From the NCBI GenBank assembly GCA_963782045.1, contig CAWAIR010000037.1:434001-498000 (forward strand): 64,000 bases of DNA, read 5' to 3'. Under the pieces are notes generated by a model. That model searched no databases, had not been told where the DNA came from, and saw only the letters and a program-made list of their open reading frames with translations. Shown here piece after piece: positions 24,642 to 32,794 of this stretch (the stretch's first letter is position 1; every line of letters begins with the position of its first letter). A program made the translations under genes and the position numbers. The DNA is from CAVSRC01 sp963782045. Its GTDB lineage: Bacteria; Pseudomonadota; Alphaproteobacteria; Rhizobiales; Kaistiaceae.

Positions 24642-26138
24642 TCACCGCTTCACCTCCCAGGTGGTCTTGAGTTCGCCGGTTGCAGGATCCTTCGAATCCT
24701 TGAGCGCGATGCCCATGGCATCGAGCTCGGCACGAATTTCATCTGCCTTCGCGAAGTTCTTGGCCTTGCGCGCGGCGGCGCGGGCGGCAATGCTCTGCCT
24801 CACAGTGTCAACAACCGCGTCGTCCAGTATGGCCTCGTAGAAATCGGCGCGTGCGAAGGCCTCGACTTCTTGCAGGCCGAGTAATGCAAGTGATGCCTTC
24901 AAGGTTGATGCCGTTTCGAGGATGTTCCCTGCGCCATCGCCCTCAGCCAAGCGGTGCAGTTCCGCGATGGCTTGTGGGGTGTTCAGGTCATCTTCGAGCG
25001 CGTCAACAACCGTGTCCGCTGGCTCGGCCTCGAGCACGGCCCCTTCCATAAGCCCACCGAACTTGATCAACATACGCTCCGCGGCCTCAAGTTTCTGCGT
25101 GGTCCAATCAATGGGTTGCCGGTAGTGCGTCATCAGCATTGCCAGTCGCAGCACGTTTCCCGACCATTTTCGTCCGCCGAAAGTCTCCGTCGCCAGCAGC
25201 TCGTTGATCGTCACGAAGTTGCCGAGGGACTTCGACATCTTCTCGCCCTCGACCTGCAGGAAGCCGTTGTGCAGCCAATAACGCGCCATCAGCGGCGTGC
25301 CGTGGGCGCAGCGCGACTGGGCGATCTCGTTCTCGTGGTGCGGAAAGATCAGGTCGAGGCCGCCGCCGTGGATGTCGAACTCGTGGGCGTGGGCCTGGCC
25401 CTCGGGCGACAGGCGGTCCTTGACCTCCTGCCACAGCCAGCGGTCGGACATCGCCGAGCATTCGAGGTGCCAGCCCGGGCGGCCGGGCGTGGCGATGCCG
25501 GCCGGCGAGCCCCAAGCCGGTTCGCCCGGCTTCGATGGCTTCCACAGCACGAAGTCCATCGGGTCTTCCTTGTAAGGCGCGACCTCGACCCGGGCGCCGG
25601 CGATCATGTCGTCGAGCGAGCGGTTGGACAGCTTGCCGTAGTCGGCCATCGCCGAAACACGGAAGAGGACGTGATCGGCGCGCGAATAGGCGAAACCCTT
25701 GGCGATGAGCTCCTCGATCATCGCCTTCATTTCCTCGATGTGCTGCGTGGCGCGCGGTTCCCCCGTCGGCGGCAGGCAGCCGAGCGCCGCCACGTCCTCG
25801 TGGAACTGCTTCGTCGTGCGCTCGGTGACCTTCTGGATCGCCGCGTTCAGCGGCTCATCGGGAAACTCCTCGCCGGCGCGGACGATGATCTTGTCGTCGA
25901 CATCGGTGATGTTGCGGACATAGGTGACGCGCGAGCCATCCTCCGCCGTTCCGGGTCCCGGATAGAGGTGTTTCAGGAGCCGGTAGAGCACGTCGAAGAC
26001 GATCAGCGGCCGCGCATTGCCGATATGGGCGAAATCGTAGACGGTCGGCCCGCAGACATACATCCGCACGTTCGACGGATCGATCGGGACGAAGTCTTCC
26101 TTCGTCCGGGTCAGCGTGTTGTGCAGCCTCAGGCCCAT
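24642..26138 (-). CDS. cysS: Cysteinyl-tRNA synthetase
   Basis: Class I synthetase that charges tRNA-Cys, 498 residues. Cys29 of the zinc site is in MYVCGPTVYD, the HIGH-type motif HIGN is at 38-41, and KMSKS is at 300-304. The conserved block HEFDIHGGGLDLIFPHHENE is intact. ATG 26138 gives the usual start (MGLRLHNTLTRTKEDFVP) with a GGAGGG ribosome site upstream; the longer frame to 26306 adds atypical residues. It is an essential gene and free of frameshifts, unlike several neighbours. The intergenic repeat at 24470-24634 separates it from the downstream DUF559-cimA operon. Confidence 0.97.
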   Translation of the reverse strand: MGLRLHNTLTRTKEDFVPIDPSNVRMYVCGPTVYDFAHIGNARPLIVFDVLYRLLKHLYPGPGTAEDGSRVTYVRNITDVDDKIIVRAGEEFPDEPLNAAIQKVTERTTKQFHEDVAALGCLPPTGEPRATQHIEEMKAMIEELIAKGFAYSRADHVLFRVSAMADYGKLSNRSLDDMIAGARVEVAPYKEDPMDFVLWKPSKPGEPAWGSPAGIATPGRPGWHLECSAMSDRWLWQEVKDRLSPEGQAHAHEFDIHGGGLDLIFPHHENEIAQSRCAHGTPLMARYWLHNGFLQVEGEKMSKSLGNFVTINELLATETFGGRKWSGNVLRLAMLMTHYRQPIDWTTQKLEAAERMLIKFGGLMEGAVLEAEPADTVVDALEDDLNTPQAIAELHRLAEGDGAGNILETASTLKASLALLGLQEVEAFARADFYEAILDDAVVDTVRQSIAARAAARKAKNFAKADEIRAELDAMGIALKDSKDPATGELKTTWEVKR

Positions 26139-26503
26139 GTCAGAACGTTTCCCTCCGACCGCCGGCCGGGGGATCGTCTCGTCTTCAGGTGGGCAAAGAG
26201 AGGACGGCCTCAGCCAGCGCGATGCTAGCCGGTAATGATCCCGCAAATGCAAATGGCGCGTGAATGCGCGGTCATCCTCATGGGCGTTGCATTGACGCAT
26301 TTGCACGCAAAGGTCAAGCGACCATTGACGGCCGCCCGGCGTTCAACTTGCTGCGACCGGCGTCAGCGAAAGCGTTGCGGCACTTGGCTTTCGGGGCGCC
26401 GGCCGAGCGCGGCGCACCGCCGCAGCCGGTTTCCCCTCGCCGTCAGGCGCGGCGCCTCTAGTTCTCGCGGTGGCTGGCGGGGCGATACGCTATGGAGCCC
26501 GAC
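26139..26503. other. Intergenic region between cysS and the small secreted protein, no gene seen
   Basis: This divergent promoter region of about 365 bases holds the start of cysS on the minus strand and of the small secreted protein on the plus strand. Short frames here have no signal or domain. No clear operator was found. Confidence 0.5.
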
Positions 26504-26836
26504 ATGAAGACCCGCCTCACCGCCCTCCTCGCCCTCACCGCCGTTGTGGCCCTGCCCGCCCTCGCCTCGGCCGAGCCGCTGATCTATCCGGACATTCCGG
26601 CCAAGATGACGATGGACGACCATCTGGCCGTCATGGTGCCGCTGGCGTCGACCGCGACCAAAACCACTGCCGCCCACAACAAGACCGCTGTCATCGTGCC
26701 AAAGAACGGCGACGCCTCGGAAGCGCTTGCCGGCGCCGAGACCACCTATCTCACCAGCGAGTGCCCGGCCGCGCTGTCGCGGCCGGCCGACCATTCGGCC
26801 ATGCTCGACCGCTTCTGCCAGGACGGTCACGCCTGA
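26504..26836 (+). CDS. Small secreted protein of unknown function
   Basis: A 110-residue protein with a signal peptide (MKTRLTALLALTAVVALPALASA, cleavage after ASA). The mature part of about 87 residues has no family I recognise. Two cysteines (TSECPAAL and DRFCQDG) could form a disulfide in the periplasm. ATG 26504 is preferred to 26492 because the signal peptide starts there. The MltB gene follows 48 bases later on the same strand, so a cell-envelope role is plausible but unproven. Confidence 0.7.
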   Translation: MKTRLTALLALTAVVALPALASAEPLIYPDIPAKMTMDDHLAVMVPLASTATKTTAAHNKTAVIVPKNGDASEALAGAETTYLTSECPAALSRPADHSAMLDRFCQDGHA

Positions 26837-26884
26837 CGCCGCCCTGCCCTTGCCGCGATCGGTGGCCATGACTACTCAGGTGTC

Positions 26885-28126
26885 ATGGCCACCATCGTCC
26901 GCATCGCTGCTGCCGTCTTGCTGCTCGTCGCCGGTGTGAGCGCCGTCCTTGCGGCGCCCGATCGTGCTGCGGTCGAAGCCCAGTTCCAGAAATGGCTCGT
27001 CTCCGACATCTGGCCTGATGCGAAGGCGGCGGGCGTCTCGCGGGCGACCTTCGACAAGGCGCTTGCCGGGGTGACGCTCGACTGGACGGCGCCTGAGCTG
27101 TCGCCGCCGGGCGTGCCGGTGACGCCGCCGAGCATCAAGTGGCAGACCGAGTTCGGCAGCCCCGGCGCCTATTTCGACGAGGGCCGGCTGAGCACCCTTG
27201 CCCGCGCCGGGCGGGTGCGCATCGACCAGTGGCGGAAGACGCTCGGTGCGATCTACGAACGTTACGGCGTGCCGCCCGCGATCCTGGTCGCCATCTGGGG
27301 CAAGGAATCGGGCTTCGGCGCCGCCAAGCTGCCGGAGCCGGCGGTCCGCGCGCTGGCCACCCAGGCCTTCATGGGCTACCGCAAGGATCTCTTCCGGCCC
27401 GAGCTGATCGCCGCGCTGAAGATCGTCGAGAACGGCGACATCGCGCCCGCACGCATGCGCTCGTCCTGGGCCGGCGCGCTCGGCCAGCCGCAGTTCCTGC
27501 CCTCGCTCTTCCTGAAATATGCCGTTGATTTCGACCGCGACGGCAAGCGCGACATCTGGGGCTCGGTGCCCGACAGCCTCGCCTCGATGGCGAACTACCT
27601 GAAGGGCGAAGGCTGGGACCGGACGCGCGGATGGGGCGTGGAAGCACGCGTGCCGGAAAGCGTCTCCTGCACGCTGGAAGGCCCCGAGCAGGGCAAGCCC
27701 ATGGCCGAATGGGCCCGCCTCGGCGTGACTTTGGCCGACGGCCGGCCGCTGCCGGTCGCGGGCAAGCGACAGGGCTTCCTGCTGATGCCCGCCGGCCGCT
27801 TCGGCCCGGCCTTCATCGTCACCGGGAATTTCTACGTGCTGAAGCAGTACAATTATTCCGACCTCTATGCCCTCTATATCGGCCACCTCGCCGACCGCTT
27901 CGCCGACGACAAACCGTTCGCCGGCAGGTGGCAGAAGGTCGGCGGCTTCAGCCGCGGCGAGGTCAGGTCCATGCAGGAGGCGCTGGTCAAGGAAGGCTAC
28001 GATGTCGGCGCGGTCGATGGGCTGGTCGGCTACAAGACGCGCATCGCCGTCGGCCTGTGGCAGGGAAGACAAGGCCAGGCACCGACCTGCTTTCCCGATG
28101 CCAGGCTGGTGAAGAGCATTCATTGA
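26885..28126 (+). CDS. mltB: Lytic murein transglycosylase, MltB family, with peptidoglycan-binding domain
   Basis: A 413-residue periplasmic enzyme that cuts the MurNAc-GlcNAc bond to 1,6-anhydro ends. A signal peptide (AAAVLLLVAGVSAVLAA) is followed by the SLT-like domain. The catalytic glutamate is Glu141 in WGKESGFGAAK, and ARMRSSWAGALGQPQFLPS and VDFDRDGKRDIWGSVPD are typical MltB blocks. The C-terminal domain (RSMQEALVKEGYDVGAVDGLVGYKTR) is a PG_binding_1 module. It is soluble rather than a lipoprotein, because no lipobox cysteine is present. The ATG at 26885 immediately precedes the signal sequence. Confidence 0.92.
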   Translation: MATIVRIAAAVLLLVAGVSAVLAAPDRAAVEAQFQKWLVSDIWPDAKAAGVSRATFDKALAGVTLDWTAPELSPPGVPVTPPSIKWQTEFGSPGAYFDEGRLSTLARAGRVRIDQWRKTLGAIYERYGVPPAILVAIWGKESGFGAAKLPEPAVRALATQAFMGYRKDLFRPELIAALKIVENGDIAPARMRSSWAGALGQPQFLPSLFLKYAVDFDRDGKRDIWGSVPDSLASMANYLKGEGWDRTRGWGVEARVPESVSCTLEGPEQGKPMAEWARLGVTLADGRPLPVAGKRQGFLLMPAGRFGPAFIVTGNFYVLKQYNYSDLYALYIGHLADRFADDKPFAGRWQKVGGFSRGEVRSMQEALVKEGYDVGAVDGLVGYKTRIAVGLWQGRQGQAPTCFPDARLVKSIH

Positions 28127-28154
28127 AGGTCGTCACCGCGGGCCTTGCCTTGGC

Positions 28155-28177
28155 GAAATGTAACGTTATAACATTAC
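28155..28177 (+). promoter_or_regulatory. Zur-type operator upstream of the zinc importer
   Basis: GAAATGTAACGTTATAACATT followed by AC is an AT-rich dyad close to the Zur box of alphaproteobacteria (core TGTTATA-N-TATAACA). It ends 22 bases before the znuA start, where a repressor would cover the promoter. The downstream genes encode a zinc-type ABC importer, so the call rests on sequence and context. Confidence 0.75.
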
Positions 28178-28199
28178 CCATCGCCACCGGAGCCTGCCC

Positions 28200-29066
28200 A
28201 TGAAATCCATGCTTCTCGCGGCGCTGGCCGCTGCCGCCTGCGCCCTTCCCGCCCATGCCGCACCGATCACCATCCTCGCCGCCGAGAACTTCTACGGCCA
28301 GGCAGCGCAGGCGATCGGGGCAAATCGCGTCAAGGTCGAGAGCGTCATCGTGGCGCCGGGCACCGACCCGCACGAATACGATCCGACGCCCTCTGTCGCC
28401 CGCGCGGTTGCCGATGCAAAGATCGTCATCATGAACGGCGCCGACTACGACCCGTGGATGGCGCGCCTGATCGAGGCCAACCCGGTGGCCGGCCGCGTGG
28501 TGATTGATGTTGCGGCGCTCGTCGGCCACAAGGCGGGCGACAATCCGCACGTCTGGTACGATCCCAAGGCCATGCCGGCCATGGCCGAGGCGCTGACCGC
28601 GGAGTTGGAGAAGCGTGATCCTGCCGGCAAGAACGACTACGAGCAGCGGCGCGACGCCTTCCTTGCCACGCTCGCGCCGATCGCCGACCGCGTGGCCGCG
28701 CTCCGCGCCAGGTTCGCCGGGATGCCGGTGGTGGCAACCGAGCCGGTGTTCGGCTACATGGCCGAGGCGCTTGGCCTGAAGATGGAGAACGAGGCCTTTC
28801 AGACCGCGATCATGAACGAGACCGAGCCGGCGGCGAGCGACATCGCCGCGATGGAGGATGCGATCCGCAAGGGCACGGTGAAGGTGCTGTTCTACAATTC
28901 CCAGGTTGAGGACGCCTTCACGAAGAACCTGGCGGCGCTAGCGAAGACCTCCGGCGTGCCGCTGGTGCCGGTCACCGAGACCGAGCCGGAAGGCCAGACG
29001 TTTGCCCAATGGATGCTCGACACGCTGGACGCCACCACCAAGGCATTGGATCATACATCACCTTGA
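28200..29066 (+). CDS. znuA: Periplasmic zinc-binding protein of a metal ABC importer (ZnuA-like)
   Basis: A 288-residue cluster A-I binding protein. A signal peptide (LLAALAAAACALPAHA) precedes metal-site blocks: TDPHEYDPTPS with His, NPHVWYDPK with His, and TEPVFGYMAEALGL with Glu in place of the third His. There is no His-rich loop, so relatives may also carry manganese. The Zur-like operator just upstream and the His-rich tail of the next subunit argue for zinc. Its stop overlaps a TTG start of the ATPase (TTGA). Confidence 0.88.
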   Translation: MKSMLLAALAAAACALPAHAAPITILAAENFYGQAAQAIGANRVKVESVIVAPGTDPHEYDPTPSVARAVADAKIVIMNGADYDPWMARLIEANPVAGRVVIDVAALVGHKAGDNPHVWYDPKAMPAMAEALTAELEKRDPAGKNDYEQRRDAFLATLAPIADRVAALRARFAGMPVVATEPVFGYMAEALGLKMENEAFQTAIMNETEPAASDIAAMEDAIRKGTVKVLFYNSQVEDAFTKNLAALAKTSGVPLVPVTETEPEGQTFAQWMLDTLDATTKALDHTSP

Positions 29067-29881
29067 GCAATCTCGCAGTAACCCTTGACCGCGTTACGCT
29101 TTCTGTCGGTGACCGGGCGGTCCTCGAAGACATCAACCTGGCCGTCGGCGAAGGCGAATTCGTCGGTGTTCTGGGCGCCAATGGCGCCGGCAAGACCACG
29201 CTGTTCCGCGCAATTCTCGGGCTGCACGCGGTCGCCACCGGATCGATCAGCGTCTTCGGCCGGCCGGTCAGGCGGGGCAACGCCCAAATCGGCTACCTGC
29301 CGCAGGTGCGCAGCCAGGCGCCCACCGCCGCGCTCGCCGGCCGCGATTTCCTGGCCGCCAGCATCGCGGGCAGCCGCCTCGGCCTGCCGTTGCTTTCGGC
29401 GGACGCCAACCGCGATATCGACCGGGTGCTGGAACTCACCCACGGCGAGGCGCTCGCCCGCCGCCCGCTCTCGGCGATGTCGGGCGGCGAACGCCAGCGC
29501 CTGCTCGTTGCCCAGGCACTGCTGGGAGACCCGAGCCTGATCATCTTCGACGAGCCGCTGATCGGCCTCGATCCGCATCAGCAGCACGTGGTGGTGACGC
29601 TCATCCGCGACCTGTCGCGCAATCTGGGGCTGACGGTCCTGTTCAGCGCGCACGAGCTCAACCAGCTTCTCGGCGCCATCGACAAAGTGCTCTATCTCGG
29701 CCACTGCTGCGCGGCGCTCGGCACCGTCGACGAGGTCATCCGGCCGGACGTGCTGTCGCGGCTCTACGACGCGCCGATCGAGGTGCTGCGCGCCAACGGC
29801 CACATCTTCGTCATGTCGGGCGGACAGGACATCGAGCGCGAACACGCGCACGAGCACGAAAGCGAGCACCACCATGCTTAG
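29063..29881 (+). CDS. znuC: Zinc ABC importer ATPase with His-rich C-terminus (ZnuC-like)
   Basis: A 272-residue ATPase: Walker A GANGAGKTT, signature MSGGERQRLL and Walker B LIIFDEPLIGLD. The C-terminal tail (DIEREHAHEHESEHHHA) is rich in His and Glu and could sense or buffer zinc in the cytoplasm. No ATG fits the N-terminus. I take TTG 29063, which overlaps the znuA stop (TTGA) and gives SNLAVTLDRVTLSVGD. It overlaps the permease start by eight bases, so all three subunits are translationally linked. Confidence 0.88.
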   Translation: MSNLAVTLDRVTLSVGDRAVLEDINLAVGEGEFVGVLGANGAGKTTLFRAILGLHAVATGSISVFGRPVRRGNAQIGYLPQVRSQAPTAALAGRDFLAASIAGSRLGLPLLSADANRDIDRVLELTHGEALARRPLSAMSGGERQRLLVAQALLGDPSLIIFDEPLIGLDPHQQHVVVTLIRDLSRNLGLTVLFSAHELNQLLGAIDKVLYLGHCCAALGTVDEVIRPDVLSRLYDAPIEVLRANGHIFVMSGGQDIEREHAHEHESEHHHA

Positions 29882-30677
29882 CTACGATTTCATGGTGCGT
29901 GCCTTCCTGGCCAGCGGCATCGTGGCCATCGTCGCCGGCGCGGTCGGCTATTTCCTGGTGCTGCGCGGCCAGACCTTCGCCGGCCACGGGTTGTCGCATA
30001 TCGCCTTTGCCGGGGCGACCGGCGCGGCGCTCATCGGCCTGTCGCCGCTATGGGGCGTGCTCGGCCTGACGCTTGCCGCCGGCATCGCAATGGGGGCGCT
30101 CGGCGAGCGCCTCTCCGGCCGCGACGTAGTGATCGGCGTGGTGGTGTCGCTGTCGCTCGGCTTCGGCATCCTGTTCCTGCGGCTGACCACGACCAACGCC
30201 ACCCAGGCGACCTCGCTGCTCTTCGGCAGCGTGCTGGCGGTATCGCAGGCGACGCTCGCCGGGCTGGCCGTGCTCGGCCCGCTGACGCTTGCCGCGCTGG
30301 CCGTCATCAGCCGCCCGCTCCTCTTCGCCACCCTTCAGCCCGAACTGGCGGAGGCCAAAGGCGTCTCGCTCCGCCTCATCGGCGTCCTGTTCCTGGCGCT
30401 GGTGGCGCTCGCCGTTTCGCAGTCGATCCAGATCGTCGGCGTGCTGCTGGTCTTCACCCTGCTGGTCGGACCGCCGGCGGCGGCGCAGCTCCTCACCAGC
30501 CGGCTGGTCCCCGGCATCCTGCTCTCCGCCCTTCTGGCGCTGACGCAGGCGTGGCTCGGCATCACCATCGCCTTCTACACCGACTGGCCGACGAGCTTCT
30601 GGATCACGGCGCTGGCGGCGCTGGTCTATGGCGCCGCGGTGGTGGTGCGATCGGCGGCGGCGCAACCAAATCGTTGA
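29874..30677 (+). CDS. znuB: Zinc ABC importer permease (ZnuB-like)
   Basis: A 267-residue membrane protein of the ABC-3 family with about eight hydrophobic segments (VAIVAGAVGYFLVLRGQTFA; GVLGLTLAAGIAMGAL; DVVIGVVVSLSLGFGILFLR; QIVGVLLVFTLLVGPPAAA). The blocks GHGLSHIAFAG and VLLVFTLLVGPPA are conserved in zinc/manganese permeases. It is the last gene of the Zur-type operon. Confidence 0.9.
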   Translation: MLSYDFMVRAFLASGIVAIVAGAVGYFLVLRGQTFAGHGLSHIAFAGATGAALIGLSPLWGVLGLTLAAGIAMGALGERLSGRDVVIGVVVSLSLGFGILFLRLTTTNATQATSLLFGSVLAVSQATLAGLAVLGPLTLAALAVISRPLLFATLQPELAEAKGVSLRLIGVLFLALVALAVSQSIQIVGVLLVFTLLVGPPAAAQLLTSRLVPGILLSALLALTQAWLGITIAFYTDWPTSFWITALAALVYGAAVVVRSAAAQPNR

Positions 30678-30786
30678 CCACGCCCCGGCGGCTCCCGCAT
30701 AATTTCGTGGGGAAAGCCGCTGCGGCGGCATATTGGGGGGCCTGGCTTGAGCGCGTGACGGCGCGCTTGAAGGCAAAGGGCCTGGG

Positions 30787-31848
30787 ATGAGGTTCCGGCG
30801 AATTGCAGCGGCGGCAGTGGTCGGCCTGGCGGCGGTCGGCTGGGCTGGTGCGTCCTCGGCGCAGGACGACATCTGCACGACCCTCGAAGTCGAGCTGGCA
30901 TCCCTCGAACAAGGCCCGTCGGCGGGCTCCAGCGGCAATTTCCGTCAGTACGACGTCGCGGTGACGCGCCAGCGCGCGGAGCTCGACCGGGCCACGGTGC
31001 AGGCGCAGCGCTCCGGCTGCATGGGCGGCTTCCTCGTCTTCCAGCCCAAGCCTTCGGCCAAGTGTTCGCCGCTGATGGCGGCCATCGCGCAGATGAAGGC
31101 CAACCTTCAGCATCTCACCGCCCAGCGCGACCAGTACACCACCGATCCCTTCCAGCGTTCCCAGCGGCGCAGCCAGGTGCTTTCGGCGCTCGCCGCCAAT
31201 CGCTGCGGCGCCAACTACCAGGCGCTCGGTGCCCCGCCGCCGCCCTCCGGCGGCGGCAACTTCCTCGACATGCTGTTCGGCAATGCGCGCCTGCGCGGCT
31301 GGAGCGACCGCACCTACGCCCCGGGCGGCCAGTTCGGCACCTACCGGACGCTCTGCGTACGCAAATGCGACGGCTACTACTTCCCGATCAGCTTCTCGAC
31401 CGTGCCCGCCCGCTTCGCGGCCGACGAACAGACCTGCCAGTCGATGTGCCCGGGCGCCAACGCCGCGCTCTACATCTACCGCAATCCCGGCGAGGAGGTG
31501 GGCCAGATGGTTTCGCTCACCGGCGAGCCCTACTCGGCGCTGCCGACCGCGTTCCGCTATCGCCAGGAATACGATGCCGCCTGCACCTGTGGCACGCCCG
31601 CGATCGCCGCGGCCTCGCCCTTGACGGCGCCGGCCACACTCAGCCCGGCCCCCGCCGCACCGACCAGGGTACTGCCCAGGCCGCTGGCGCGGCCGGCACG
31701 GGGCGAAGACCCCGAGACGCTCGCGAACCGGGCCGGAGATTTCTCGCCGAAGCCGGTGGCGGCCGAGACCGCCGGCGACGCCGTCGCTGGCGTGACCGGC
31801 CAGCGGCACGTCAGGATCGTCGGACCGCACTACTATTACGGCCAGTGA
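30787..31848 (+). CDS. DUF2865 domain protein, secreted
   Basis: A 353-residue periplasmic protein with a signal peptide (RFRRIAAAAVVGLAAVGWAGASSA). The central DUF2865 region contains the diagnostic RTLCVRKCDGYYFPISFST, then QTCQSMCPGANAALYIYRNPG, with several cysteines that probably pair. DUF2865 proteins are nearly confined to Hyphomicrobiales and have no known function; an envelope role is likely. The N-terminal third is helical (QYDVAVTRQRAELDRATVQ) and the C-terminus is Pro/Ala-rich. A perfect CRP-like palindrome follows 12 bases after the stop, upstream of the L,D-transpeptidase gene. Confidence 0.88.
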   Translation: MRFRRIAAAAVVGLAAVGWAGASSAQDDICTTLEVELASLEQGPSAGSSGNFRQYDVAVTRQRAELDRATVQAQRSGCMGGFLVFQPKPSAKCSPLMAAIAQMKANLQHLTAQRDQYTTDPFQRSQRRSQVLSALAANRCGANYQALGAPPPPSGGGNFLDMLFGNARLRGWSDRTYAPGGQFGTYRTLCVRKCDGYYFPISFSTVPARFAADEQTCQSMCPGANAALYIYRNPGEEVGQMVSLTGEPYSALPTAFRYRQEYDAACTCGTPAIAAASPLTAPATLSPAPAAPTRVLPRPLARPARGEDPETLANRAGDFSPKPVAAETAGDAVAGVTGQRHVRIVGPHYYYGQ

Positions 31849-31860
31849 CTGCGCCGACCG

Positions 31861-31876
31861 TGTGATCGGGATCACA
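31861..31876. promoter_or_regulatory. CRP/FNR-type palindrome
   Basis: TGTGATCGGGATCACA matches the CRP consensus TGTGA-N6-TCACA exactly, and the dyad extends one more base on each side. It lies 140 bases upstream of the L,D-transpeptidase start at 32017. A second, one-mismatch version is upstream of a micropeptide gene at 59528. A terminator is less likely because no T-run follows. Confidence 0.5.
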
Positions 31877-32016
31877 CATCGCCAATTCCTTCCCGCCGCC
31901 CCCTTTCCCCCTTCCCTCCGCTCTGCCAAGATTTCCGCTGCTGTGGGGGCCACTCGGCGATGTGCCGAACTGCAATTCGCGCCGCAAGACGCGATAGCCG
32001 AAGGCAGGAGGCAAGA

Positions 32017-32787
32017 TTGGCCACATTGTCAGCGATTGGCGGACCCGGCCGCTATCGGGCGGTTGCAATCGCAGCCATTGCTCTGACGGCAGCCGGATGC
32101 ACGGATATTTCCGTCCAGGGGCCTGCCCTGCCTTCGGCAGCCGAGATGTACGCCGCCGTCCAGGACGATGGCTTCAACGTCCCGGCGGTTCCGCTCTACA
32201 CGCTCGACCCCGTCTATCGCCGGCAGATCGTCGGAACGCCCAGTCGCGTTCCCGACGAGCCGGGCACGATCGTCGTCGATCCGCAATATCGCAATCTCTA
32301 CTTCATCCTCGCCCGCGGCACCGCCATCCGCTACGGCATCGGGGTGGGCCGCGAGGGCTTCGCCTGGTCAGGCACGGCGACGATCAAGCGCAAGGAGCAC
32401 TGGCCGACCTGGACGCCGCCGGCGGAGATGGTGAAACGCGATCCGCGTGCCGCGCCTTATGCCAAGGGCATGAAGGGCGGTCTCGATAACCCGCTGGGCG
32501 CCCGCGCGATGTACCTGTTCCAGGGCAACAAGGACACGCTCTACCGCATCCACGGCACCAACGACCCGTCGAGCATCGGCAAGGCGGTGTCGAGCGGTTG
32601 CATCCGGATGATCGACCAGGACGTGATGGACCTCTACGAGCGCGCGCCGATCGGGACCAAGGTGGTCGTGCTCAAGCCGGACGAGAACTTCCCGATCGCC
32701 CAGATATTCGACCAGCTCTTCCCGCCCTCTTCGGCGCCGCAGGCGCCTCCCGTGCCGGCCAAGCCGGTCGGCAAGATCGGGACGTAA
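32017..32787 (+). CDS. L,D-transpeptidase lipoprotein (YkuD domain)
   Basis: A 256-residue enzyme that makes 3-3 peptidoglycan cross-links or attaches proteins to the wall. The lipobox is ALTAAGC near residue 28. The YkuD catalytic motif runs from His179 (YRIHGTNDPSSIG) to Cys195 (SSGCIRM). The start is TTG 32017, because AGGAGG ends five bases upstream and the next residues form the lipoprotein signal; a longer frame from 31960 adds arginine-rich sequence before the signal. A paralog without the lipobox is at 62844. The C-terminal Pro-rich tail is probably unstructured. Confidence 0.9.
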   Translation: MATLSAIGGPGRYRAVAIAAIALTAAGCTDISVQGPALPSAAEMYAAVQDDGFNVPAVPLYTLDPVYRRQIVGTPSRVPDEPGTIVVDPQYRNLYFILARGTAIRYGIGVGREGFAWSGTATIKRKEHWPTWTPPAEMVKRDPRAAPYAKGMKGGLDNPLGARAMYLFQGNKDTLYRIHGTNDPSSIGKAVSSGCIRMIDQDVMDLYERAPIGTKVVVLKPDENFPIAQIFDQLFPPSSAPQAPPVPAKPVGKIGT

Positions 32788-32794
32788 GCTGGCG

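Noticed and set aside
24451..24645. N-terminal extension of DUF559 reading PSPLAGEGG-type peptides
   Set aside because: Translation of the intergenic palindromic repeat, a frequent artefact in GC-rich genomes.
31861..31876. Palindrome considered as a terminator for the DUF2865 gene
   Set aside because: Stem is only 8 bp with a 2-base centre and no T-run follows; a protein-binding dyad is more likely.
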